A stretch of DNA of 64,000 nucleotides from NCBI GenBank assembly GCA_046724655.1, contig JBKOWY010000018.1, positions 10,588 through 74,587 on the forward strand, given 5' to 3'. The position numbers were made by a program, and so were the translations under genes. Position 1 is the stretch's first letter. Every line of letters begins with the position of its first letter. Source of the stretch: JALZAA01 sp046724655. GTDB lineage: Bacteria > Actinomycetota > Acidimicrobiia > IMCC26256 > JACDBD01. The notes below the pieces were generated by a model that saw only the letters and a program-made list of their open reading frames with translations, was not told the DNA's origin and did not search any database. Below are positions 8,337 through 15,814 of the stretch, in pieces.

Positions 8337-8668
8337 GTGCTTCGCAGGGTGAAGGGCGATCTCGCCGGAGGCGAGTCCTGCACGGGCAAGCTCACCTTGG
8401 AGGGCGTGATGAAGACCGGCGCGACGTGCCTCGCGCAGGAGCTCGAGGGCACGGTCAAGGGCCGACCGGGCGCGGTGCGCTTTTGGGCCGCGGCGTCGCG
8501 GGTGTCGTCCGCGAGTTCCTCTACGACAAGGACGGCAACATCGTCGGGGCCGACCAGCCGCAAGCCTTTACCACCGACAACGTCCCGCACTTCGCTGACT
8601 GCAACAAGCCGCAGGGCATCACCTTCCTGACCTTCAGCGCCATCGTCGAGCATTTCGGCCGCAAATAG
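8337..8668 (+). pseudogene. Frameshifted fragment of an unknown protein
   Basis: Two reading frames together give one plausible protein tail. The first frame (from a GTG at 8337) reads GDLAGGESCTGKLTLEGVMKTGA and continues to VRFW. The second picks up as GVAGVVREFLYDKDGNIVGADQP and ends IVEHFGRK. The switch, near 8480-8490 in a T/G/C run, has the sign of one missing base. There is no clear start or signal peptide, so the 5' end may also be lost. It lies tail-to-tail with leuD, six bases away. The family is not recognised. It may be an intact gene with a sequencing error. Confidence 0.5.
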
Positions 8669-8673
8669 AAGCG

Positions 8674-9276
8674 TCAGCCGTCGGGCGCCAACCGTGGCGC
8701 CCACGACGGGCGCCGCGCCTCGTGCGTCGCGATCTCCTCCTCGTGCTGCAACGTGCTCCCGATGTCGTCGAGCCCGTGCACGAGCCGGTGCTGCGTGTGA
8801 TCGTCGAGCTCGAACGGCTCGTCGAGGTCGATGGCGGGCACCGCAACGCGACGGTCGACGACGTCGATGACGATCTCGACCGTGGGATCGTCCTCGACCG
8901 CCTGCATGATGCGCGTCACGACGTCCTGCGGCAGCTCGACGGGCACGAGGCCGATCTTGAAGCAGTTGTTGCGGAAGATGTCGGCGAAGCGAGGAGAGAT
9001 CACGGCGCGGAAGCCGTAGTCCTCGAGCGCCCACACCGCGTGCTCCCGTGACGAGCCCGTACCGAAGTTGGCGCCCGCGACGAGGATCTGCGCGTCGCGG
9101 TACCGGTCCTGGTTGAGGACGAAGTCCGACCGCTCGCGCCACTCGGCGAAGAGCCCGTCACCGAAGCCGGTGCGCTCGACCCGCTTGAGCCAATCGCTCG
9201 GGATGATCTGGTCGGTGTCGACGTCGCTGCGTGGGAGCGGGACGGCGCGGGCGACGATCTCCTGCACCGCCTGCAT
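8674..9276 (-). CDS. leuD: 3-isopropylmalate dehydratase, small subunit
   Basis: A 200-residue swivelling domain that combines with LeuC to isomerise 2-isopropylmalate to 3-isopropylmalate. It contains the family signature DVDTDQIIPSDWLK near the N terminus and the active-site loop GANFGTGSSREHAVWAL. The ATG overlaps the leuC stop by one base (TGATG), so the two are translationally coupled. The same LeuCD pair can also isomerise citramalate, relevant because cimA is present in this window. Confidence 0.96.
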   Translation of the reverse strand: MQAVQEIVARAVPLPRSDVDTDQIIPSDWLKRVERTGFGDGLFAEWRERSDFVLNQDRYRDAQILVAGANFGTGSSREHAVWALEDYGFRAVISPRFADIFRNNCFKIGLVPVELPQDVVTRIMQAVEDDPTVEIVIDVVDRRVAVPAIDLDEPFELDDHTQHRLVHGLDDIGSTLQHEEEIATHEARRPSWAPRLAPDG

Positions 9277-10679
9277 CAGCCCAGGTCCTCGGGGGTCGTG
9301 AAGCGGCCCGCGACGGCGGTGGCCGCGGCCACGGCCGGGGAGACGAGGTGCGTCCGGCCGCCCTTGCCCTGACGTCCTTCGAAGTTGCGGTTGGACGTCG
9401 AAGCGCACCGCTCGCCGGGCGACAGCTTGTCGGGGTTCATGGCCAGGCACATCGAGCAGCCCGCTTCGTCGCGCCAGTCGAATCCGGCCTCGACGAACAC
9501 CCGGTCCAGGCCCTCGGCTTCGGCCGCCGACTTGACCGCCATGGACCCCGGCACGACCAGCGCCCGCAGCCCGTCGCGCACCCGCCGGCCACGCACGACG
9601 TCCGCCGCAGCCCGCAGGTCTTCGACGCGCGAGTTCGTGCACGACCCGATGAACACCGTGTCGACCTCGATGTCGCGCAAAGGCGTCCCCGCCTTCAGGC
9701 CCATGTAGCCGAGCGCACGACGCGCGGACTCGCGCTGGGCCGCTTCCGCGAACGAGTCGGGGTCGGGGACGACGTCGTCGATCGTCACCGTTTGGCTCGG
9801 GTTCGTGCCCCAGCTGACGGACGGTCGGATCTCGGCCGCGTCGAGGACGACCTCCTTGTCGAAGGTGGCGTCGGCATCGGTCGGGAGCGCGCGCCAGTTG
9901 TCGACGGCACGCTCCCAGTCCTTGCCCGTCGGCGCGAAACGACGGCCCTCGAGGTAGGCGAACGTCGTGTCGTCGGGCGCGACCATGCCCGCGCGCGCTC
10001 CCGCCTCGATCGACATGTTGCAAACCGTCATCCGCCCCTCCATCGACAGCGAGCGGATGGCCGAGCCCCGGTACTCGATGATCGAACCGATGCCGCCACC
10101 GGTCCCGATGCGGGCGATGATCGACAGGACGATGTCCTTCGGCGTCACGCCGGCCGGGAGCGCGCCGTCGACCGTGACTGCCATCGTGCCCGGCTTCGCC
10201 TGCGGGAACGTCTGCGTCGCCAGCACGTGCTCGACCTCGCTCGTGCCGATCCCGACCGCGAGCGCGCCGAACGCCCCGTGGGTGGATGTGTGGCTGTCGC
10301 CGCAGACGATCATCAGCCCGGGCTGGGTGAGGCCCTGCTCGGGGCCGATCACGTGCACGATGCCGCGGCCGGGGTCACCCATCCCGTACATCTGGATGCC
10401 GAACTGCTCGCAGTTGCGGGCCAGGACCTCCATCTGCTTGGCCGAGATCGGGTCCTCGACCGGGCGGGCGCGGCTGGTGGTCGGGTTGTTGTGGTCGATC
10501 GTCGACACGGTCAGGTCGGGCCGGCGCACCGTGCGACCGTGCAGGCGCAGCCCGTCGAAGGCCTGCGGGGACGTCACCTCGTGCACGAGATGGAGGTCCA
10601 CGTAGAGCAGGTCGGGCTCGCCTTCGGCCCGGTGCACGACGTGCCGCTCCCACACCTTCTCGGACAGCGCCTGACCCAT
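9276..10679 (-). CDS. leuC: 3-isopropylmalate dehydratase, large subunit
   Basis: A 467-residue aconitase-family subunit carrying the 4Fe-4S cluster. The cluster ligands are visible as a Cys in FIGSCTNSRVEDLRAA and a pair in CSMCLAMN. The ATG at 10679 gives the usual length and the usual N terminus (EKVWERHVV). Longer in-frame starts exist but would run through the promoter. A TACGCT box lies seven bases before this ATG, so the message is probably leaderless. An 18-bp perfect palindrome sits directly upstream of that box, implying a repressor or activator site. leuD follows with a one-base overlap. Confidence 0.96.
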   Translation of the reverse strand: MGQALSEKVWERHVVHRAEGEPDLLYVDLHLVHEVTSPQAFDGLRLHGRTVRRPDLTVSTIDHNNPTTSRARPVEDPISAKQMEVLARNCEQFGIQMYGMGDPGRGIVHVIGPEQGLTQPGLMIVCGDSHTSTHGAFGALAVGIGTSEVEHVLATQTFPQAKPGTMAVTVDGALPAGVTPKDIVLSIIARIGTGGGIGSIIEYRGSAIRSLSMEGRMTVCNMSIEAGARAGMVAPDDTTFAYLEGRRFAPTGKDWERAVDNWRALPTDADATFDKEVVLDAAEIRPSVSWGTNPSQTVTIDDVVPDPDSFAEAAQRESARRALGYMGLKAGTPLRDIEVDTVFIGSCTNSRVEDLRAAADVVRGRRVRDGLRALVVPGSMAVKSAAEAEGLDRVFVEAGFDWRDEAGCSMCLAMNPDKLSPGERCASTSNRNFEGRQGKGGRTHLVSPAVAAATAVAGRFTTPEDLG

Positions 10680-10686
10680 CTCGAAC

Positions 10687-10710
10687 AGCGTATTGGCCGA
10701 CGTCGGCCAA
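10687..10710 (-). promoter_or_regulatory. leuC promoter with a perfect 18-bp palindromic operator
   Basis: The -10 TACGCT (10692-10687 on the minus strand) is directly preceded by TTGGCCGACGTCGGCCAA (10693-10710), a perfect palindrome that occupies the spacer between -10 and the expected -35. A protein bound there would block RNA polymerase. Which regulator binds is unknown. IclR-type NdgR controls leuCD in Streptomyces, and the divergent OmpR-type gene is another candidate. Confidence 0.65.
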
Positions 10711-10719
10711 CAAACACCG

Positions 10720-10762
10720 TTCACCACGGCGAAACAGTCGCGAAACACAGCCCCCTTACGGT
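10720..10762 (+). promoter_or_regulatory. GlnR-like half-sites and -10 box of the divergent regulator gene
   Basis: TTCAC (10720-10724), GAAAC (10731-10735) and GAAAC (10742-10746) are each separated by six bases, the spacing of actinobacterial GlnR boxes (gTnAC-n6-GaAAC repeats). A -10 TACGGT (10757-10762) follows after ten bases, and the regulator ATG at 10769 is six bases beyond it. The same last box, ten-base gap and -10 occur in front of the ammonium transporter gene. Binding by GlnR is inferred from the pattern only. Confidence 0.5.
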
Positions 10763-10768
10763 CCCCGC

Positions 10769-11272
10769 ATGGACGTTGTCCTGGTCCGGTGGCCCGAGGA
10801 GGACGCCCGGCTCCGGGAGCTCCGAGCGACCGGTGCGCCGCGGTTGTTGCTCCTGAACGGTGAATCGGCGCCACCCGAGCGGGCGGACTGCCTCGAGGAT
10901 TGGATCCGGCTGCCCGCCGACGACCGCGACGTGCGAGCCCGGGTCGCGATCTTGTCGTCACGCGCCGAGACCGACCATCCTGCGCCGCGGGTCGACGACG
11001 ACGGGTTGCTGCGTCACCGACAGCGCTGGGTCGCGTTGTCACCGGTGGAAGCGGCGCTCGCGGTCACGCTGGTCGATCGCTTCGGCGCCGTCGTGGGCCG
11101 AGACACGTTGGCCCGACGGGCATGGCCGGACGGCGTCCCGACCCGCAACGCCCTCGACGTGCACGTGCTGCGCCTGCGACGCCGCATTGCGCCGCTCGGG
11201 CTCGAGATCCGCACCGTCCGCTCCCGCGGGTATCTGATGCAGGCGGCGCAGCCGACGGCCGACGTCCGGTAA
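10769..11272 (+). CDS. OmpR/PhoB-type winged-helix regulator lacking a normal receiver domain
   Basis: A 167-residue protein. The C-terminal part (about residues 83-160) is an OmpR-type DNA-binding domain: LSPVEAALAVTLVDRFG, then a recognition-helix region RNALDVHVLRLRRRI and the wing IRTVRSRGYLM. The N-terminal 80 residues are too short for a response-regulator receiver and show no phospho-acceptor Asp in the usual context. Such stand-alone regulators resemble a cut-down GlnR, but orthology is not shown. It is divergent from leuCD across a shared 89-base promoter region, and the antiporter fusion starts 12 bases after its stop, so the two are probably co-transcribed. Confidence 0.75.
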   Translation: MDVVLVRWPEEDARLRELRATGAPRLLLLNGESAPPERADCLEDWIRLPADDRDVRARVAILSSRAETDHPAPRVDDDGLLRHRQRWVALSPVEAALAVTLVDRFGAVVGRDTLARRAWPDGVPTRNALDVHVLRLRRRIAPLGLEIRTVRSRGYLMQAAQPTADVR

Positions 11273-11284
11273 CCGACGCGCCCC

Positions 11285-13990
11285 ATGTCGGTCACGAGCG
11301 TTCTCCTCGACATCCTGATCGTCCTCGTCGCGGCCAAGGTGGCGGCGGAGGTGGCCGAGCGCGTCGGCTTCCCGCCCGTCGTCGCCGAGATCCTCGCCGG
11401 CGTGGCGATCGGTCCGTCGGCGCTCGACCTCGTCGGCACTGAGCAGACGTTGCGCGTCCTCGGCGAGATCGGCGTCATCCTCTTGCTGCTGCAAGTCGGC
11501 ATGGAGATGGACCTGGCCGAACTCGGAGCGGTCGGGCGCGCGTCGGTGATGGTCGCGGTGGTGGGCGTCGCCGTGCCGATGGCGGCCGGGTTCGGCGTGT
11601 CCGAGATATTCGGCTACGACGCGAAGACGGCGCTGTTTCTCGGTGCCGCGCTCGCCGCCACGAGCGTGGGGATCACGGCGCGAGTGTTCAGCGACTTGCG
11701 CGCGCTCGCCAGTGTCGAGGCGAGGACCGTGCTCGGCGCGGCGGTCGCCGACGACGTCCTCGGCCTCGTGATCCTCACGGTCGTCGTACGGATCGTGTCC
11801 GAGGGCAGCGTGTCGCTGCTGAGCGTGCTCGGCATCGTCGCGATCGCCGCTGCCTTCCTCGTCGCTACCACTGCCGTGGGCGCCCGCGCTGCGCCGCCGC
11901 TGTTCCAGTTCCTGCACCGGTACGCGCGCTCCACGGGGACCGTGGTCGCGCTCGCACTTGCATTCACGCTCGCGTTCGCCGAGCTTGCCGATGCTGCGCA
12001 GCTGGCGCCCATCGTCGGCGCATTCGTGGCCGGGCTCTCGCTGTCACGCAGTGCGGTCTCTGACCGCATCACCCGCGAGCTCGCGCCCGTCGGTCACCTC
12101 TTCATCCCGGTGTTCTTCCTCCAGATCGGTATCGACGCCAAGGTCGAGGCCTTCTTCGACCCGACGGTCCTGGGTATCGGCGCCGCCCTGCTCGCGGTCG
12201 CGGTCGCCGGAAAGCTCGTCGCCGCCATCGGCGCCGCCGGGTCGCCGGGCGACAAGCGCCTCATCGGCTTGGGCATGCTCCCGCGGGGCGAGGTGGGGCT
12301 GATCTTCGCGACGATCGGGCTGCGCGAGGCGATCCTCGACCAAGACCAGTACGCCGCTCTGCTGCTGGTCGTGCTGGCCACCACGCTGCTCGCGCCGCCA
12401 CTGCTGCGCTGGCGGCTCGAGCAACTGCGGGCCGGACGGGCGGCGCGGCGGCATCCGAGCGCGGCGCCGCCCCACGGGCGCTGGCTGGTGACGCATGACG
12501 GTGTCGTCGATGTCGCCGGCGCGCCGCCCGAGGGTCTTGCCTTGTCGCTCGCGCTCGAAGCGGCGCAGGCGATCAGCCGGGGCGGTGTTCGTCCCGGCCA
12601 GGCGCTTCTCGATTACCTCGGCGATCTCGGTGACACTCCAATGCGGTGGGAACGTGATGCATCACGCCGGCTGTTCGAGATCCTCCGCACGGGTGACGCG
12701 CGGACGTGGCGGTTCCTGGAGACGACGGGGGTGCTCGAGCGCGCCCTACCCGAACTTGCGGAAGCCGTGCGCCGTCGCCGAGCCGATCCGTTCGTCGTGG
12801 ACCCGTCGCATGTGCTGCGGTTCTCGCTCGTCGAGGCGATCCGGGAGCTCGTCGAGACCGATGAGCGCGCTGCCGCCGAGTACGCGCGTCTCGAGCATCC
12901 CGAGTGGTTGCTGCTCGCGGCCTTGATTCTCGACACCGCCGGCGAGGACGCGTCCCCCGTTGATCTCGCTCGTCGGCTGGCGCGGCGCCTCGACCTGGGC
13001 GCGACGGCCGAGCAGGAGATCGCGCTCCTCGTCGGCGACTCGAGCCTGTTACGGGCTGCCGCCCAACGCGTGGACGGCTTCGACGAGGAGCGCGTGTTCG
13101 CACTCGCCACCCACATCGACCGTCCCGAGCGCGCCCGCGCCCTGTATGTCCTCACGCTCGCCCTTGGTGGCCTCGAGCCGTGGGACCGCACCCGTCTCGA
13201 CGAGCTGCACGATGTCGTGCTGGCCGTGCTCGAGCAGCCCGATCTCACGGGGCTCGACGCCCGCAATCTCGTCGAACGGCGGCGCGCCGAAGCGTTGCGC
13301 ATGGCCGACAGCAATCGCGCCGTAGCGGAACGCATCGCGGCCGCCCCGCGCACGTACCTGTTGGCTCAGGAAGCTCCCGACGTCGCGCGGCAGGCCGCGC
13401 TCCTCGAGCCGCTCTTGCTGCGCAATAGCGCGCGCGTCGCGGTTGCGCCGCTCGACCAAGGACATTGGAGGATCGAGGTCGCGTCCCGTGATCGACCGGC
13501 GCTGCTTGCGACCGTGTCCGGAGCCCTCGCCGAGTCAGGGCTCAGTGTCGAGAGCGCGGTCGTGGCCACTTGGGACGACGGCGCCGCGCTGGAGTCGTTT
13601 CGCGTCGTGCCCACCGCCGGGCCACTACCTGACGCCGACGCGCTAACCGCGGCGATCACGGAGGCATTCAGCCGGGCCCTCGAGGCTCCGCCCATTCCCG
13701 ATGCCCAGGTCACCTTCGACGACGATGGCTCGCCCTGGTACACGCTGGGCGAGGTGCGCGCGGCGGACCGCCCCGGCCTGCTGCACGCGATGACGGTCGG
13801 GTTCGCAAGCGCGAACGTCGACGTGCACTCGGCGCGGGTGGAGACCGTCGAAGGCGTCGCCGTCGACCGCTTCGAGCTCACCGACCGCAACGGCCGAAAG
13901 CTCACCGAGGCCGCGAAGCAAGCTGTGCTGAGCGCGGTCACCGGTGGAGTCCGCTCCGGCCGCCGCGGCCGGCTGCTGCGCCGCCGCTGA
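11285..13990 (+). CDS. CPA2 cation:proton antiporter fused to a GlnD-like HD/ACT/ACT region
   Basis: A 901-residue protein in two halves. Residues 1 to about 375 form a CPA2-type (KefB/NapA-like) membrane antiporter with about 12 helices and the ion-binding pair Asp156-Asp157 in VADDVLGL. Residues 460-650 resemble the helical HD region of the PII-uridylyltransferase GlnD, but the metal-binding HD is replaced (LILDTAG, 548-553), so it is probably catalytically dead. Two ACT domains follow (about 728-800, RPALLATVSGALAESG; about 820-890, RPGLLHAMTVGFASAN). The GlnD nucleotidyltransferase domain is absent. The likely reading is an antiporter gated by an amino acid or nitrogen signal. It follows the OmpR-type gene by 12 bases. 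Confidence 0.85.
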   Translation: MSVTSVLLDILIVLVAAKVAAEVAERVGFPPVVAEILAGVAIGPSALDLVGTEQTLRVLGEIGVILLLLQVGMEMDLAELGAVGRASVMVAVVGVAVPMAAGFGVSEIFGYDAKTALFLGAALAATSVGITARVFSDLRALASVEARTVLGAAVADDVLGLVILTVVVRIVSEGSVSLLSVLGIVAIAAAFLVATTAVGARAAPPLFQFLHRYARSTGTVVALALAFTLAFAELADAAQLAPIVGAFVAGLSLSRSAVSDRITRELAPVGHLFIPVFFLQIGIDAKVEAFFDPTVLGIGAALLAVAVAGKLVAAIGAAGSPGDKRLIGLGMLPRGEVGLIFATIGLREAILDQDQYAALLLVVLATTLLAPPLLRWRLEQLRAGRAARRHPSAAPPHGRWLVTHDGVVDVAGAPPEGLALSLALEAAQAISRGGVRPGQALLDYLGDLGDTPMRWERDASRRLFEILRTGDARTWRFLETTGVLERALPELAEAVRRRRADPFVVDPSHVLRFSLVEAIRELVETDERAAAEYARLEHPEWLLLAALILDTAGEDASPVDLARRLARRLDLGATAEQEIALLVGDSSLLRAAAQRVDGFDEERVFALATHIDRPERARALYVLTLALGGLEPWDRTRLDELHDVVLAVLEQPDLTGLDARNLVERRRAEALRMADSNRAVAERIAAAPRTYLLAQEAPDVARQAALLEPLLLRNSARVAVAPLDQGHWRIEVASRDRPALLATVSGALAESGLSVESAVVATWDDGAALESFRVVPTAGPLPDADALTAAITEAFSRALEAPPIPDAQVTFDDDGSPWYTLGEVRAADRPGLLHAMTVGFASANVDVHSARVETVEGVAVDRFELTDRNGRKLTEAAKQAVLSAVTGGVRSGRRGRLLRRR

Positions 13991-14020
13991 TGGACCCGGG
14001 CGCGCGACGCTGGTCGCCGC

Positions 14021-15814
14021 ATGCGGTTGGGCGTCGACACCGGCGGAACGTTCACCGACCTGGTCGCTGACGACGGGCGGGTCGTCAAGGTCCCCTCCAC
14101 GCCGGACGACCCGACGCAGGCGCTGCGGGCCGCCCTTGACGGTGCCGGCGCCGGGCGCGACGCCGAGCTGCTCGCGCACGGCACCACCGTCGCCACGAAC
14201 GCCCTGCTCCAAGGGAGCGGAGCGCGTGTTGCGCTCGTGACCACGAAGGGATTCGCGGACGTCATCGAGATCGCCCGCCAGGCTCGGCCGTCGCTGTACG
14301 ACCCGATGGCCGACCGGCCGCCACCGCTCGTTCCCCGTGACCTGCGCCTCGAGGTCGAGGGACGGCTGGACGGACGAGGTCGCGTGATCGAGCGGTTCGA
14401 CGCGTCGCGTATGCCCGAGCTGCCGGCGGACGTCGACGCGGTGGCGGTGTGTTTACTGCACGCCGACCTCGACGCCGGCCACGAGCAGCAGGTCGCCAAG
14501 GAGGTCGTCGCGCGCGGCCTCGACGTGACGTGCTCGCACGAGGTGTCCCCCGAGTTCCGGGAGTACGAGCGGATCGTGACGACGGTCGCGAACGCGCTTC
14601 TGCGCCCGGTGTGCCGCGACTACCTCCGCGGCATCGACGGCATTGCCCGCGAGGTGCTGGTGATGACATCGGCGGGCGGGCTCGTGCCGGTTGCCGAGGC
14701 TGCGGAACGTCCCGCCGCGCTACTGCTCTCGGGGCCTGCCGGTGGCGTCCGCGCCGCCGCCGCGATCGCGGCGGCGTGCGGGTATCCCGACGCGGTGTCG
14801 TTCGACATGGGTGGGACGAGCACCGACGTGTGTCTCGTGCGCGGCGGCGTGCCCGAGCCCGCGCCGGCGAGGACGGTCGCCGGGTACCCGATCCGGCTCC
14901 CGGCCCTCGACATCCACACGATCGGCGCCGGCGGCGGATCGGTGGCGCGCCTCGACGCCGGCGGCGCGCTCGTGGTCGGTCCCGAGAGCGCCGGCGCGGT
15001 GCCGGGACCGGCGTGTTACGGGCGCGGCGGCGAACAGGCGACGGTGACCGACGCGGACCTCGTGCTCGGCCGCATCCCGGCCGGCGCCACCTTCGCGGGA
15101 CTGGGCCGCCTCGACGAGCAGGCCGCGCAGCGTGCGCTCGAACGTGCGCGGGTCGAGGCGGACGGTGTCGCCACCGTCGTCGACGCCGCAATGGAACGTG
15201 CCGTGCGCGTCGTGACCGTCGAGCGCGGTGTCGACGCGCGCGACCTCGCCTTGGTGGCGTTCGGCGGCGCCGGTCCGCTTCACGCCTGCGCGATCGCCGG
15301 CGCGCTCGGCATGCGCGCCGTCATCATCCCGCCGCGCGCCGGTGTGCTCTCGGCCGTGGGCCTCGTGTGCTCGCCCCGGGAGCGCGAGCTCGTGCGGTCG
15401 TGGCCGGAGCCACTGGAGCACGGCGGCATCGATCGCTCGCTCGACGCGCTGGCCGAGGAGGCGGCCGCGCTCGTGCTGCACGGCGATGACCCGGGTGACG
15501 TGGAAGTGGAACGCCTGGTGGACTGCCGGTACGCGGGGCAGAGCCACGAGCTCACGGTGACGGGCCCGGCTGCGTTTCCCGTCGAACACGAACGCCGCAA
15601 CGGCTTCGCCCGGCCCGGCGCGCCGGTCGAGATCGTTGCGCTGCGCGTGCGGGCGCGACGGCCGGCGCCACTCACGCCGGACGAGCTGCCGCCGATCGAG
15701 CGGCCGTCCCTGCGCGGGCCCGAGGTCGTGGCCGAGCCCGACTGCACGGTCTGGCTACCCGACGGCTGGCGCGCCGACCCGGGTCCACTCGGCGCGTGGG
15801 TGCTTCGGCAATGA
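14021..15814 (+). CDS. hyuA: Hydantoinase/oxoprolinase family protein, subunit A
   Basis: A 597-residue ATP-dependent amidohydrolase subunit of the HyuA/5-oxoprolinase/acetone carboxylase superfamily. It begins with the acetate-kinase-type phosphate loop LGVDTGGTFTD and carries the second nucleotide-binding motif SFDMGGTSTDVCLV near residue 265. It is somewhat shorter than the typical ~680 residues. HyuA and HyuB together hydrolyse cyclic amides such as hydantoins or 5-oxoproline; which one is not decidable here. The ATG at 14021 is used. It lies 30 bases after the antiporter gene and its stop overlaps the hyuB start. Confidence 0.88.
   Translation: MRLGVDTGGTFTDLVADDGRVVKVPSTPDDPTQALRAALDGAGAGRDAELLAHGTTVATNALLQGSGARVALVTTKGFADVIEIARQARPSLYDPMADRPPPLVPRDLRLEVEGRLDGRGRVIERFDASRMPELPADVDAVAVCLLHADLDAGHEQQVAKEVVARGLDVTCSHEVSPEFREYERIVTTVANALLRPVCRDYLRGIDGIAREVLVMTSAGGLVPVAEAAERPAALLLSGPAGGVRAAAAIAAACGYPDAVSFDMGGTSTDVCLVRGGVPEPAPARTVAGYPIRLPALDIHTIGAGGGSVARLDAGGALVVGPESAGAVPGPACYGRGGEQATVTDADLVLGRIPAGATFAGLGRLDEQAAQRALERARVEADGVATVVDAAMERAVRVVTVERGVDARDLALVAFGGAGPLHACAIAGALGMRAVIIPPRAGVLSAVGLVCSPRERELVRSWPEPLEHGGIDRSLDALAEEAAALVLHGDDPGDVEVERLVDCRYAGQSHELTVTGPAAFPVEHERRNGFARPGAPVEIVALRVRARRPAPLTPDELPPIERPSLRGPEVVAEPDCTVWLPDGWRADPGPLGAWVLRQ

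Noticed and set aside
9231..10856. A 541-codon frame antisense to leuC
   Set aside because: Same shadow composition, no motifs, and it crosses the leuC promoter palindrome. leuC and leuD are unambiguous on the other strand.
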